A stretch of DNA of 51,298 nucleotides, taken from positions 1-51,298 of the forward strand of contig JAUTCR010000041.1 of NCBI GenBank assembly GCA_030673895.1, written 5' to 3'. The position numbers and the translations under genes were made by a program. This stretch comes from Verrucomicrobiota bacterium JB023. Its GTDB lineage: Bacteria; Verrucomicrobiota; Verrucomicrobiia; Verrucomicrobiales; Akkermansiaceae. Under the pieces are notes generated by a model. That model saw only the letters and a list, made by a program, of their open reading frames with translations, was not told the origin of the DNA and did no database searches. Numbering within the stretch: position 1 is the stretch's first letter; each line of letters opens with the position of its first letter. Positions 25,499 through 34,726 of the stretch are shown here, piece after piece.

Positions 25499-26778
25499 GT
25501 GCGCGCGTTCTGGTAATTGAAGATAATCGTTCGCTCGGTCTGGCCATCGCCTCGGTGGCGGAGAGGCTGAAGCTGAAGGCTGTCGTGGTGGGCTCGCTGG
25601 CTCATGCCCGGGAAGTTCTGCGGGAGGGAGATTTCCAAGGGATCCTTCTCGACTTGGGTCTTCCGGATGGCAACGGGCTCCAGCTCCTGCACGATGCGCC
25701 CTTGGTCGGCAAGGCGACGGTGGCTGTGATCACCGCGCACGGGGAGATTGAGAATGCGATCGAAGCTCGCAAGCTGGGTGTGGCGCGCTTTTTTACCAAG
25801 CCCGTGGCCTTTGACGAACTCGAGGAGTTTCTCGGTGAGCTGCAGGAGCCGGTCCGGGAAGGGGAGGCCGGGGAGCTTCAGGCGACGACCTTCGTCGGAG
25901 CGGCACCTACTATGCAGAGCGTATTTCAGCTAACCGCTCATGCCTGTAGCTCGCGAGAGCCTCTGGTGGTGCGGGGAGCAGCGGGGACGGGGAGGACACA
26001 TCTGGCTCGACTGGTGGGCAGTCACTCCGGAGGAGAGATCACTTGGATGATCGCCTCTGGGACGACCTCACCTGAGGAGGTGCAGCAGGCTTATCGCCAG
26101 GCCGGCGGGGGCACTCTCGTCATTGAGGAGCTTGCCGCGATGAACGTGGCCGGACAGCGCGAGCTGATCCGCTTATTGAATCAGGCTGGCCCGGCAACGA
26201 GGATCCGCCTGATCGTGACCTGTGGTGAGGGCGGATTGCGCGAGGTCGTGAGCGCGGGGAGATTGGAAGAGGAACTCTACTATCGCTTGCAGGTACTCGA
26301 GATCTCATTGCCCAGACTCAAGGATCGTCTGTCGGACTTGCCTGCCTTGGTCGCTCATTTCCTAGGCGACGTGGAGCCGAGTGGACGGCTCAAGATAGGC
26401 GAGGAGGTGATCGAGCAACTCGAAGGCTATGAGTGGCCGGGCAACCTGAGGGAGCTGCGCAATGTGGTGAGCTTCCTCGTGGGAGCCAGAGGGCAGGCCG
26501 GCCAAGTGCGACCGCAGGATTTGCCCGAGCACCTGAAGTTCGAGAAGGAGACGGCCTCCACGCAAGAGCCCTTGCAGGAGGCCATCCGCGAGTGGCTCGA
26601 CCAACTCGACTTCGCCCAGGAGGATTACCGGACGATCCAAGGTCAGTTGGAAGGGCTTCTCCTCGCGGAGCTATTGCCGAGGTTCGAGAACAAGCCTTCC
26701 CGCATGGCAGCAGAGCTTTCCATCAATCGCAGCACTCTGCGCAAGAAGTTGCGTGAGCTTCTTCCCCGGGAACATTGA
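25495..26778 (+). CDS. NtrC-type response regulator with degenerate AAA+ domain lacking GAFTGA
   Basis: 427 aa. The receiver domain has Asp53 (LLDLGLPDGN) and the switch Lys in FFTKP. The central AAA+ domain (about residues 135-360) keeps WPGNLRELRN but has an altered Walker A (GAAGTGRTH, Arg for the usual Lys) and an altered Walker B (GGGTLVIEEL instead of LFLDE). The region where sigma-54 activators carry GAFTGA is shortened and has no such motif. A Fis-type HTH (NKPSRMAAELSINRSTLRKKL) ends the protein. It therefore probably regulates without sigma-54, like the few known family members that have lost GAFTGA. The start is the ATG overlapping the kinase stop. Confidence 0.9.
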   Translation: MSARVLVIEDNRSLGLAIASVAERLKLKAVVVGSLAHAREVLREGDFQGILLDLGLPDGNGLQLLHDAPLVGKATVAVITAHGEIENAIEARKLGVARFFTKPVAFDELEEFLGELQEPVREGEAGELQATTFVGAAPTMQSVFQLTAHACSSREPLVVRGAAGTGRTHLARLVGSHSGGEITWMIASGTTSPEEVQQAYRQAGGGTLVIEELAAMNVAGQRELIRLLNQAGPATRIRLIVTCGEGGLREVVSAGRLEEELYYRLQVLEISLPRLKDRLSDLPALVAHFLGDVEPSGRLKIGEEVIEQLEGYEWPGNLRELRNVVSFLVGARGQAGQVRPQDLPEHLKFEKETASTQEPLQEAIREWLDQLDFAQEDYRTIQGQLEGLLLAELLPRFENKPSRMAAELSINRSTLRKKLRELLPREH

Positions 26779-26874
26779 ATGACCTTCGCTCCGCTGGGAC
26801 GACCATGAAAAAGTGGGCGGAGTCGACTTTCTGCTCTTTCTCTAACCTCTTCCTCCCACTTAGCTTGCTGCCGG

Positions 26875-27687
26875 ATGCGCGAGTTTGAGTATGTGGTGCT
26901 GGGGGGAGCGTTTACGTTGACCGTCTTGTTGCTGGGGGTGGCGGCCGTACTGAAAGCCTTTTCCGAGAAGATGCCGGTCAATGTGGGCCGGAATCTGGGC
27001 TTGGTGAAGACGGGCCAATTGGGTTGGCTGGACTTCGTTGGCGTCGGTTTTGTGATTATCTACTACATCGGTAGTTGGGTCGCTCATGCGACTAATCCGG
27101 GGCAGGAAGATGCCAGTGTTTGGATGCTGCTGGGGCAGATCCTTGTCCAGGCCAGCTTTGCGATGGTGATTGTCGGAATGCTCTTTTGGCGGACGCGGTT
27201 TGAGGACTTTTGGGGGCTGCGCTGGGAAAAGTGGCCCATCGGATTGAGTTTGGTTTTGGGCGGCTTTTTGGCCTTCAAGTGCTTCTCGGCCCTCCTTTGG
27301 GTCTTTGGCTACGAGGATTGGGCCACTGAGGCCTATCAGCGCGATGAGTATCTCACCCTGCGGCAGAGCCAGGAGCCTACGGTGCTGACGATTTTCCTTT
27401 GGTCTCTCTCGACGGCCCTGGTGGCTCCTATCACGGAGGAGATTGTCTTCCGGGGCTATATTCATCCTATGTTGAAGAGGGCGGGTGGCATCTGGCTGGC
27501 CGTTTTCACGACGAGTCTTTTCTTTGCCGCCGCGCACATGGATGGCGCGGGACTCTTGCCTTTTTTCATGATGGGGCTCTTGTTGTCTCTGGCTTATGAG
27601 GTGTCTGGTTCCCTCTGGGCCCCACTCGGCATTCATTTTCTTAATAATGCTTACGTGGTGATTGTGACCTTGAAGAACAGTGTCTGA
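26875..27687 (+). CDS. CPBP-family intramembrane metalloprotease (CAAX protease-like)
   Basis: 270 aa membrane protein with seven or eight hydrophobic segments. It has the three family motifs: EEIVFRG (E-E-x3-R), FFAAAHMDG with the first His, and HFLNN near the C-terminus. Relatives cleave membrane peptides or handle bacteriocin self-immunity and protein maturation; the substrate is unknown. Its 3' end overlaps thiL by 8 bp, so it begins a three-gene overlapping unit with thiL and a DUF445 gene. Confidence 0.92.
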   Translation: MREFEYVVLGGAFTLTVLLLGVAAVLKAFSEKMPVNVGRNLGLVKTGQLGWLDFVGVGFVIIYYIGSWVAHATNPGQEDASVWMLLGQILVQASFAMVIVGMLFWRTRFEDFWGLRWEKWPIGLSLVLGGFLAFKCFSALLWVFGYEDWATEAYQRDEYLTLRQSQEPTVLTIFLWSLSTALVAPITEEIVFRGYIHPMLKRAGGIWLAVFTTSLFFAAAHMDGAGLLPFFMMGLLLSLAYEVSGSLWAPLGIHFLNNAYVVIVTLKNSV

Positions 27688-28558
27688 ACGCTTGCAAGAT
27701 TTGGGAGAGGAGAAGGTGGTCGCGCGCATCTTGTCCCGCTTGCCGACCACGGAGACCTTGTCCGTCGGTCCGGGAGATGACTGCGCCGTGGTGCGGGAAG
27801 GGGAGGGCGCGTTGCTTCTCAAGACGGATGCTGTCATCGAGGGGATGCATTATCTCCCCAGGACTCGCGCCGAGGATGTGGGCTGGAAGGCCATCGCACG
27901 GGTGGCCAGCGATTTCGCGGCGATGGGCGGGCAGCCGGAGGCTTATCTGGTGACGCTGGCCTTGCCCGCGAGCCGGGAATTGGCGTGGGTGGAGGCTCTT
28001 TACGCAGGCATTTCCCGGTGCTTGGCAGAGTGTGGAGGCTGTTTGGCGGGCGGAGAAACGGTGGGCATTCCCGAGGGCGGCCCGGCGATGATCAGCGTCG
28101 CGGGCACCGGGCGGGCGACCCGGCCGGTTTTGCGTTCCGGAGGCTCTGCAGGAGAGAGCCTCTGGGTGACCGGGCGGCTCGGAGGAAGCTTTGCCAGCGG
28201 GAGGCACCTCAGTTTTACGCCCAGAGTGCGGGAGGGGCAGTGGTTAGCCGGTCAGGCGAGCGCGATGATGGATTTATCCGATGGCCTGGCCCGCGATTTG
28301 CCTCGACTTGCAGAGGCGAGTGATTGTGGCTTTGTGATTGAGCGTGAACGTCTTCCCCGGCACGAGGGCTGCTCGGTGGAAGAGGCGATGACGGAGGGGG
28401 AAGATTTTGAGCTGCTTTTTGCGGCAGAGGATGGAGATTGGTCCGCAGCTTTCCAACGCGCCTTCCCGGAAGTGGGTTTGAGCCGGATTGGGCGACTTGT
28501 TCCCCGCGGAGAAGGGGACCCGGCGGGGGCGGAGGGCTGGCAACATTTCACATCATGA
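27680..28558 (+). CDS. thiL: thiamine-monophosphate kinase
   Basis: 292 aa. It phosphorylates thiamine monophosphate to the active cofactor thiamine diphosphate. AIR-synthase-like fold: VGPGDDCAVV near residue 29, the Asp-rich KTDAVIEGMHY, ARVASDFAAMGGQP, SVAGTGRA, MDLSDGLARDL, and EGEDFELLFA near the C-terminus, all as in ThiL. It starts with GTG (overlap of 8 bp with the CPBP gene) and ends in an ATGA overlap with the DUF445 gene. No TPP riboswitch is visible, as expected inside an operon. Confidence 0.96.
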   Translation: MSERLQDLGEEKVVARILSRLPTTETLSVGPGDDCAVVREGEGALLLKTDAVIEGMHYLPRTRAEDVGWKAIARVASDFAAMGGQPEAYLVTLALPASRELAWVEALYAGISRCLAECGGCLAGGETVGIPEGGPAMISVAGTGRATRPVLRSGGSAGESLWVTGRLGGSFASGRHLSFTPRVREGQWLAGQASAMMDLSDGLARDLPRLAEASDCGFVIERERLPRHEGCSVEEAMTEGEDFELLFAAEDGDWSAAFQRAFPEVGLSRIGRLVPRGEGDPAGAEGWQHFTS

Positions 28559-29805
28559 CGGATAAGGAACGACTGCAGCGAATGCGCTGGATTGCGACGG
28601 GGCTCCTCATGGCGATGGCCTTCACCTATGCCGCCTCCAGGACGCTCGAGGCTGGTGCGGAAGGATGGGGCTGGGTGAGAGCTTTTGCGGAGGCCGCGAT
28701 GGTGGGGGCCTTGGCGGACTGGTTTGCGGTGACGGCCCTCTTTCGTCATCCCTTGGGCTTGCCCATTCCCCATACCGCGATTGTGCGTAAGGAGAAGCGA
28801 CGCATTGGTGCCTCGCTGGCCCGCTTCGTGAGAGGTAGCTTCCTGACGCGGGAGGAAGTCGGTCGACAATGGGCGGAGTGGAAGCCGGTGGAGCGTTTCG
28901 CGAAATGGCTTTCGCGGGAGGACAATGCCTCTGGTGCCGTCCGGCGGGTGGCCGGCTGGTTCCCAGTGATTTTTGAGAAGGCGAATGCCGACGAGTTTTC
29001 GGCCGCAGCGGCGAGCCGGGTGCGGGAAGGGATGCGGTCGTTCCCGGTCGGTCGCTTCGCCACGGTTTTGCTGGGTGGATTTCTGCGTAGTCCGTCCCGC
29101 CGGGCGGTGATGGCTCCGTTGCTTGGAAGGCTGGGGCGCGCCGTGTCCGAGAATCGTGACTGGGTCATGGAAGAGGCTCGCAAGGGCGCACCCATGCGCG
29201 GAGCCAAGGTGCTCGGGGCCGTCACCGAGGTGGTCTCCATGGTGATGTCAGGGAAGGCCGTGCAGAAGCTGGCTGATGAGCTGATCACCGCGAGTGGCGA
29301 TGAAGAGCACGTGCTCTTCGAAAAGATTGAGGAAGCGCTTGGTGAGACGCTCAAAGAGCTGGAAGCCGGCGGCGGGGGTGAATGGGAATCGTTCAAGCTG
29401 AGAGTGCTCGATGACCCCGAGACGCAGGCCGTCATCAAGGAGGTGATCCGGGGTGCGGGGCGCTACGTCCTGGCTGAAGCCCGGGAGCTGGAAACGGGGG
29501 AAGGCTCGACACCTTGGGCCGAGGTGCTGGTCAGGGCGGCGAATCGTCTGCTGGACGACCCGGAACAGTTGCAGAGCTTGGAGCGACAGATCGAGGAGGC
29601 CGTCTCCGGTCTGCTGGATCGCTATGGGGAGGGCGTGGAAGAGCTCATCATCAAGACCGTCGATGGTTGGGAGGCCGATGACCTCATTGAGCGCCTGGAG
29701 AATCAGGTAGGCCCCGATCTGCAATTCATCCGGATCAACGGCACCATCATCGGCGGCACGGTCGGTCTGCTGCTGCATGCCTTTGAGGCTCTCATCTGGG
29801 GCTAA
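28555..29805 (+). CDS. DUF445 family membrane protein
   Basis: 416 aa. The family hallmark is the N-terminal segment EAAMVGALADWFAVTALFRHPLGLPIPHTAIV, and the protein ends with a C-terminal hydrophobic helix (INGTIIGGTVGLLLHAFEALIW). The middle is soluble and helical. The function of the family is not known; members are envelope proteins. The ATG at 28555 overlaps the thiL stop by four bases; an upstream in-frame reading is inside thiL and is not used. Confidence 0.92.
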   Translation: MTDKERLQRMRWIATGLLMAMAFTYAASRTLEAGAEGWGWVRAFAEAAMVGALADWFAVTALFRHPLGLPIPHTAIVRKEKRRIGASLARFVRGSFLTREEVGRQWAEWKPVERFAKWLSREDNASGAVRRVAGWFPVIFEKANADEFSAAAASRVREGMRSFPVGRFATVLLGGFLRSPSRRAVMAPLLGRLGRAVSENRDWVMEEARKGAPMRGAKVLGAVTEVVSMVMSGKAVQKLADELITASGDEEHVLFEKIEEALGETLKELEAGGGGEWESFKLRVLDDPETQAVIKEVIRGAGRYVLAEARELETGEGSTPWAEVLVRAANRLLDDPEQLQSLERQIEEAVSGLLDRYGEGVEELIIKTVDGWEADDLIERLENQVGPDLQFIRINGTIIGGTVGLLLHAFEALIWG

Positions 29806-29916
29806 GCGACAATGTCAGCTTGCAAGGCTCATCCATGCAAAGGGCATGCGGAATGACTCCATCCCAAGTGTAAGTCGCTGAAAATCAGTCGGCACGTGCC
29901 TTGCGACTAGAAGGGT

Positions 29917-31116
29917 ATGCTAGAAACAAAAGATATCCTTCAAGAGATGGAAGCTCGGTCGATGGACGAGTTTGACGCCCAAGCTTTTCGCCAGCTTGAT
30001 GAGATGGAAACGAAAGGAATTTGCCTCACCATGATCTTGCCGATGGAGACCAAGGGGGCAGAGACCCGCAAGAACCACATCGTCTTTAAGAACGCGCTCT
30101 CCCAAGCGCAGGACGCTCTCACTCATGAGGAGCGCGAGCATGAGTCGATTGGCGTGGTCCTCGAGGGCTTGCAGGCCCTCGACGAACCGGATCACGCATT
30201 CTGGCAAGAGCAGGGCCCGGGACTCGCCCTCATTGCGACCAGCGACAGGGCGACGGCGATCAAGCTGCCTTTCTCGCCCGAAATATTTGTCTGGAAGGAC
30301 GAAAAACCTTATCTCTCTCCGCTATTGCGCTCCTCGGGAACGAAGGAAACCTTTGTGCTCGTTCTCGATCTCAACGAGCTCCGGGCGTTCCGTGGTGACC
30401 AGTGGCAGCTCCAGGAGGTGTCCTTGGAAGACATGCCGACCTCCTTGGATGAGGCCATGAAATACGATGACCCGGAAAAGAGCCTGCAGTATCACGCGAC
30501 CTCTGGTGGCGGCGGCGAGGTCGCTTATCACGGGCACGGGGTCTCCACTGAATCAAACAAGCAGAAAAAAATTCAGCGATTTTACGAGATGGTGCACAAA
30601 GGATTGCGCACCCAGCTGCCGGACGACTCAGTGGAAATTGTCCTCTGCGGCGACAGCGCGACCGTGGGGCACTTCCGCGACGTCGTGAAGTTGGAGTCTA
30701 TTTCCGAGGACCATTTGGACGAAAACGTCAGCAACCTGAGCGACGAAGACTTGAAGGAAAAAATCCAGTCTTGGTTGGGCGAGCGAGCCCGTTGCCAAGA
30801 CAAGCAACTCTTCGAAGACTTGGGAACTGCGGTCGCAACCGACCGTGGAAGCAAGGACCTCGGTGAGATCGTCCTCGCCGCGCGGATGGGCCGCGTGGAC
30901 ACGCTACTCATTAAATCCGGAGCGCGCCAATATGGTTCCTTTGACGAGAACGAGGCGGCGGTCCGACTTGAGGAATCTGCCAAGAAGGGCAGCCTCGAGC
31001 TGGTGAACGATGCTGCCTGCCAGACCGCACTCGCCGATGGCCGGGTCGTCTTCTTTGATGATGACAACTGGCCCGACGACTTGCGCGAGGAAGTTTGCGC
31101 AATCTATCGCTACTAA
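29917..31116 (+). CDS. bacterial eRF1-like (archaeo-eukaryotic release factor-type) protein
   Basis: 399 aa, soluble. The order of segments follows bacterial baeRF proteins: ICLTMILPMETKGAE (N-terminal strand), LLRSSGTKETFVLVLDLNELRAFRGD (middle domain strand with Asp-Leu-Asn), YHGHG followed by KIQRFYEMVHKGLRTQL, then a C-terminal domain with AARMGRVDTLLIKSG. The last is like the eL30/eRF1 domain-3 fold. Such proteins are thought to act at ribosomes in stress or rescue, by inference from eRF1 and pelota; direct data are scarce. AAGGGT precedes the ATG. Single-gene unit. Confidence 0.8.
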   Translation: MLETKDILQEMEARSMDEFDAQAFRQLDEMETKGICLTMILPMETKGAETRKNHIVFKNALSQAQDALTHEEREHESIGVVLEGLQALDEPDHAFWQEQGPGLALIATSDRATAIKLPFSPEIFVWKDEKPYLSPLLRSSGTKETFVLVLDLNELRAFRGDQWQLQEVSLEDMPTSLDEAMKYDDPEKSLQYHATSGGGGEVAYHGHGVSTESNKQKKIQRFYEMVHKGLRTQLPDDSVEIVLCGDSATVGHFRDVVKLESISEDHLDENVSNLSDEDLKEKIQSWLGERARCQDKQLFEDLGTAVATDRGSKDLGEIVLAARMGRVDTLLIKSGARQYGSFDENEAAVRLEESAKKGSLELVNDAACQTALADGRVVFFDDDNWPDDLREEVCAIYRY

Positions 31117-31126
31117 GCGACGTGGT

Positions 31127-31144
31127 GCCCCCTTGGATGGGGGC
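31127..31144. terminator. hairpin between convergent eRF1-like gene and alaS
   Basis: GCCCCC, loop TTGGAT, GGGGGC. Placed 10 bp after the plus-strand stop and just after the alaS stop; only a weak T-run on either side, so it may serve both genes as a bidirectional terminator. Confidence 0.5.
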
Positions 31145-31152
31145 GCAAAATC

Positions 31153-33987
31153 TTAACAACCGAGCAGCTCCTTGGCTGAGGTGATGACTTCGGTCTTCGC
31201 CTCGCGCTGAGGTGCGGCCCCTCGAGCAAAGTCCGGCTTGCCGCCGCCTTTGCCGCCAGCGAGAGGTGCTAGCTGGCCAATCAGTTTTCCCGCGCCAAGC
31301 CCGGCATCATTGCCATCTTGCCCGCAGAGGGCTCCCAGATGGAGTTTGTCGCCATCGTCAACGATGAGGAAAGCGGCATGGCTAAAGTGCAGCTTTTTGA
31401 GGCCGTTCAAGAGCTCCTGCAGCAGATTTGCCGGCCCCTCGAAGTCGGCGACCAGGTTCTGCTTGAGTTGCCCGGCCTCCGCAAGTTCTGCCAGCGCAGC
31501 ATCAGCGACCTTGGCAGCATTGGCTGCTTGGGCTTTCTTGAGCGCTTTCTCGGCTTCGATGGCCGCATTCTTCGCCTTGCCGATGGCTTCGCGGAGAGCA
31601 TTCAGGTCATCGCTCCCAGGTTCCGCAGGAGGTTGAATCCCCGCCTTGTCCATGCTTTGCAGGGCGGTGTTCGCGGTTTGCAGTTTTTCTTGGAACTGGG
31701 TGAGCTCGGACCGCAATTCTGATTGCTGTTCGGTGATGTAGGAATCGGCCGCAGCGCCTACCAAGGCCTCGATCCGGCGCACACCGGAGGCAACCGCTCC
31801 TTCTGACTTGATGATGAATTGGCCCAAATCAGCCGTACTGCGCACGTGGGTGCCCCCGCAGAGCTCCATGGAATAACCGTCAAGCTGACCGGCTGCTCCC
31901 CCGATCTGGACGACGCGGACGGTGTCACCGTATTTGTCGCCGAAGAAAGCATTGATGTCGTCGCGCTGCTGGACATCGGCGTAGGGCATCTCTTTCCAAG
32001 AGACCGTGTCCCCTGCCTTGATGATGCCATTGACCTTGTCCTCCACCTCGCGAAGTTGCGCTTCGCTTAATGCGGCTGAGGAAAAGTCAAAACGGAGGCG
32101 ATCCGGTGCGACCAGGGAACCCTGCTGGGTGGCGTCGGGTGAGACGACTTCATGCAGAGCCCAGTGCAGCAGGTGGGTGGCCGTGTGGTGAGCCTCCAGC
32201 GGGCGACGGCGCTCCGCGAAGATGCGCAGGGTAACCCGGTCGCCGACCTTGAGCTGGGCTTGAGGGGGGACGAGGTGTCCGCGCGCGGCACCGATCTGCT
32301 TCACTCCGGAGACGAGGTATTCGGCATCGCTGCCCTCGTGGAGCATCTCGCCTTCATCGCCTTGCTGGCCGCCCATCTCAGCGTAGAAAGGGGTTTCGTC
32401 CGTGATGACGAGTAGCTTGTCGCCGGCCTCGTGAAGTTCGAGGATGGTCGCTTCGCACTCGTCGGTATCGAATCCAACAAAGTTCGTGGTCGCATCGGAC
32501 TTGATGTCGAGAGCGGCGACGGTCTCGGATTTCTGTGCAGCGCGAGCGCGATTACGCTGCTCTTCCATATGCGCTTCGACGGCGTCTTCATCAAGCGTGA
32601 GACCACGCTCGCGGCAAAGGAGAGCGGTGAGATCGAGTGGGAAACCGAAGGTGTCGTAGAGCTTGAAGGCTTCAGCCGGGGGAAAGGCCTCGGGGTTGGA
32701 TGAAGCGACTTGTTCGAAGAGGACCAAGCCTCGATCAAGCGTCTGGTTGAAGCTCGCTTCCTCGCGCTGGAGGGTGGCCTTGATGGTGTCGGACTTGGCT
32801 TTGAGCTCGGGGAAGACAGTGCCAAGTTGCTCGACGAGGGTATCAACCAATTCGGGAAGGAAAGGCTCGTCACCAGTGAAGCCGAGATTGCGTCCGTAGC
32901 GGACGGCACGGCGCAAGATACGACGCAGCACGTAGTTGCGTCCGTTGTTGCCGGGGAGGATGCCGTCGGCGATGGAGAGCGAAAGCGTGCGGATGTGATC
33001 GGCAATGACGCGGAAGGCAATCGCGCTTTCAAGGAGCGCCGCCGTCTCGGCGGTGTTTTCAGCAGCAGAGTCCTCTTGGCCGGAAACCGAGGAGCTTTCG
33101 CTGCTCGCCGATTCATTGGGATAGATGTCGCTGTAGGTTTTGCCGGACAGTTCCTCGAGCTTACGGAAGTAAGGCTGGAAGACGTCGGTGGCGTAGTTGG
33201 TGGGTTTCTCCGAAAAGTCGGTGAAGCCCTTGGTGTTCTGGATAATGGAGACGACGCGCTCGAAGCCCATGCCCGTGTCGACGTGCTTGGCAGGGAGGTC
33301 GCGGTAGGTTCCGTCCTCCTCCGCATTGTATTGAATGAAGACGAGGTTCCAGATCTCGATGCAGAGATCGGAGTCGGCGTTAACGAGCTTGCCTTGGGTA
33401 TCGCCTTTTGGGGTGAGATCGACGTGGAGCTCGGAGCAGGGGCCGCAGGGCCCGGTATCGCCCATCATCCAGAAGTTGTCCTTCACGTTGCCATTGACGA
33501 TGTGGATGGCTGGGTCGAGACCCTTTGCTTCGAATTTTTCCTTCCAGAGGTCGTAAGCTTCCTGATCGAAGTGCGAGGGATCGCCTTCGGCAGGTGAATA
33601 GACGGTGGCGTAGAGTCGCTCGGCAGGGAAGCCCCAGCGCTCCACCAGGAGTTCCCAGGCCCAGTCGATGGCTTCTTTTTTGAAGTAATCACCGAAAGAC
33701 CAGTTGCCCAGCATTTCGAAGAGAGTGTGGTGATAGGTATCGTAGCCGACATCCTCGAGGTCATTGTGCTTGCCGCCCGCGCGGATGCACTTCTGCGTGT
33801 CGGTGGCCCGAGGTGGGGAATAGGGCGCCGCCTGCTCGCCGAGGAAGTAGGGCACGAATTGATTCATCCCTGCGTTGGTGAAGAGCAGACCGGGGGACTG
33901 GGGGAGGAGGGAGGCAGAGGGCACAATGGTGTGCTGCTTTTCCTTAAAGAAGTCGAGGAAGCTCTGGCGGATTTCGGCGCTCGTCAT
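31153..33987 (-). CDS. alaS: alanyl-tRNA synthetase
   Basis: 944 aa, slightly longer than the usual ~875. The class II catalytic core starts MTSAEIRQSFLDFF and includes NAGMNQFVPYFLG, GGKHNDLEDVGYD and HTLFEMLGNWSFGDYFK. The editing domain has the zinc ligands HHTATH and CGGTH. The C-terminal domain ends with the glycine-rich GGKGGGKPDFARG. A Ser/Glu/Ala-rich insertion of about 25 residues (around residue 295, after DIYPNESA) accounts for part of the extra length. Single gene, with a long non-coding region upstream. Confidence 0.98.
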   Translation of the reverse strand: MTSAEIRQSFLDFFKEKQHTIVPSASLLPQSPGLLFTNAGMNQFVPYFLGEQAAPYSPPRATDTQKCIRAGGKHNDLEDVGYDTYHHTLFEMLGNWSFGDYFKKEAIDWAWELLVERWGFPAERLYATVYSPAEGDPSHFDQEAYDLWKEKFEAKGLDPAIHIVNGNVKDNFWMMGDTGPCGPCSELHVDLTPKGDTQGKLVNADSDLCIEIWNLVFIQYNAEEDGTYRDLPAKHVDTGMGFERVVSIIQNTKGFTDFSEKPTNYATDVFQPYFRKLEELSGKTYSDIYPNESASSESSSVSGQEDSAAENTAETAALLESAIAFRVIADHIRTLSLSIADGILPGNNGRNYVLRRILRRAVRYGRNLGFTGDEPFLPELVDTLVEQLGTVFPELKAKSDTIKATLQREEASFNQTLDRGLVLFEQVASSNPEAFPPAEAFKLYDTFGFPLDLTALLCRERGLTLDEDAVEAHMEEQRNRARAAQKSETVAALDIKSDATTNFVGFDTDECEATILELHEAGDKLLVITDETPFYAEMGGQQGDEGEMLHEGSDAEYLVSGVKQIGAARGHLVPPQAQLKVGDRVTLRIFAERRRPLEAHHTATHLLHWALHEVVSPDATQQGSLVAPDRLRFDFSSAALSEAQLREVEDKVNGIIKAGDTVSWKEMPYADVQQRDDINAFFGDKYGDTVRVVQIGGAAGQLDGYSMELCGGTHVRSTADLGQFIIKSEGAVASGVRRIEALVGAAADSYITEQQSELRSELTQFQEKLQTANTALQSMDKAGIQPPAEPGSDDLNALREAIGKAKNAAIEAEKALKKAQAANAAKVADAALAELAEAGQLKQNLVADFEGPANLLQELLNGLKKLHFSHAAFLIVDDGDKLHLGALCGQDGNDAGLGAGKLIGQLAPLAGGKGGGKPDFARGAAPQREAKTEVITSAKELLGC

Positions 33988-34726
33988 GACGGGAGGGTTT
34001 TGAACATGAACAGAGGGGGAATGGCAGGTTTTTTTGCGGTCACTGGCTCAGCTTGATCGCGCAATCGCAATCCTTCCCCATCGTAAGGATGCAGGCGCCC
34101 TGCGTCCACCTGCTGGTCACGAAGTCCTGAAAATAGGCTCCACGTTAGCAAGAGGGGGAAACCGAGACTGACTCGTCATGTCACTTTCTTGCTGTCGTGA
34201 CAAAAATCGGCAGCGATTTTTCAAGCGAGTTGTTAGGGAGGCCGCTTGGGGAAAGCAAGAGGCGGCTTCCGCAGGGACGGAAGCCGCCAGAAGTTGTTGC
34301 CAACTTGAACACACCAGACAGCGGAAACCGTGAACAGGTTAACAGACTGTCGACCTTAAAGAGCCGGTGGGGCCCGAATTAGTCACAAGGAAGACGAATT
34401 TTGTTCCTGTTTTTTCTTTTTCGTGCCGCGATTTAATCTGGTGGCGTGTCTTAACCGATTAAAATCAAGTGCATTGAGTCTGGGTTCTGTCTCGAGCGTC
34501 TGCCTCGGGAGGGGATGAAAAAAATAGCGGCTCCGGTGAGGGAAACCGGAGCCGCTTGTTCTTTGGGGGAACTGGGAGTTTGGGGGTTAATCGGGGGATG
34601 TTGAGGGGAACAACAGTAGCTGTTTTCTCACGTCTGTGGGGGAAACAGTCGCAAGCAGTTACGACCCTTTAGAGGGGCGGCATCACCTATTGGTCACAAA
34701 ATTCCGAGAAAATTTCTAAACAATTT
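33988..34726. other. 739-bp intergenic region: hairpin and tilS terminator, no gene seen
   Basis: I see no credible coding sequence or known RNA. It holds the alaS leader, a perfect 11-bp GC-rich hairpin at 34261-34288 (GGCGGCTTCCG, loop CAGGGA, CGGAAGCCGCC) with no T-run, an AT-rich stretch around 34390-34440, and the tilS terminator at 34518-34556. The 170 bp between the tilS stop and its terminator would be an unusually long 3' untranslated region. Confidence 0.6.
34518..34556 (-). terminator. rho-independent terminator downstream of tilS
   Basis: AGCGGCTCCGG pairs perfectly with CCGGAGCCGCT (11 bp, nine-base loop). On the minus strand it is followed by A and seven T. About 170 bp after the tilS stop. 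Confidence 0.85.
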
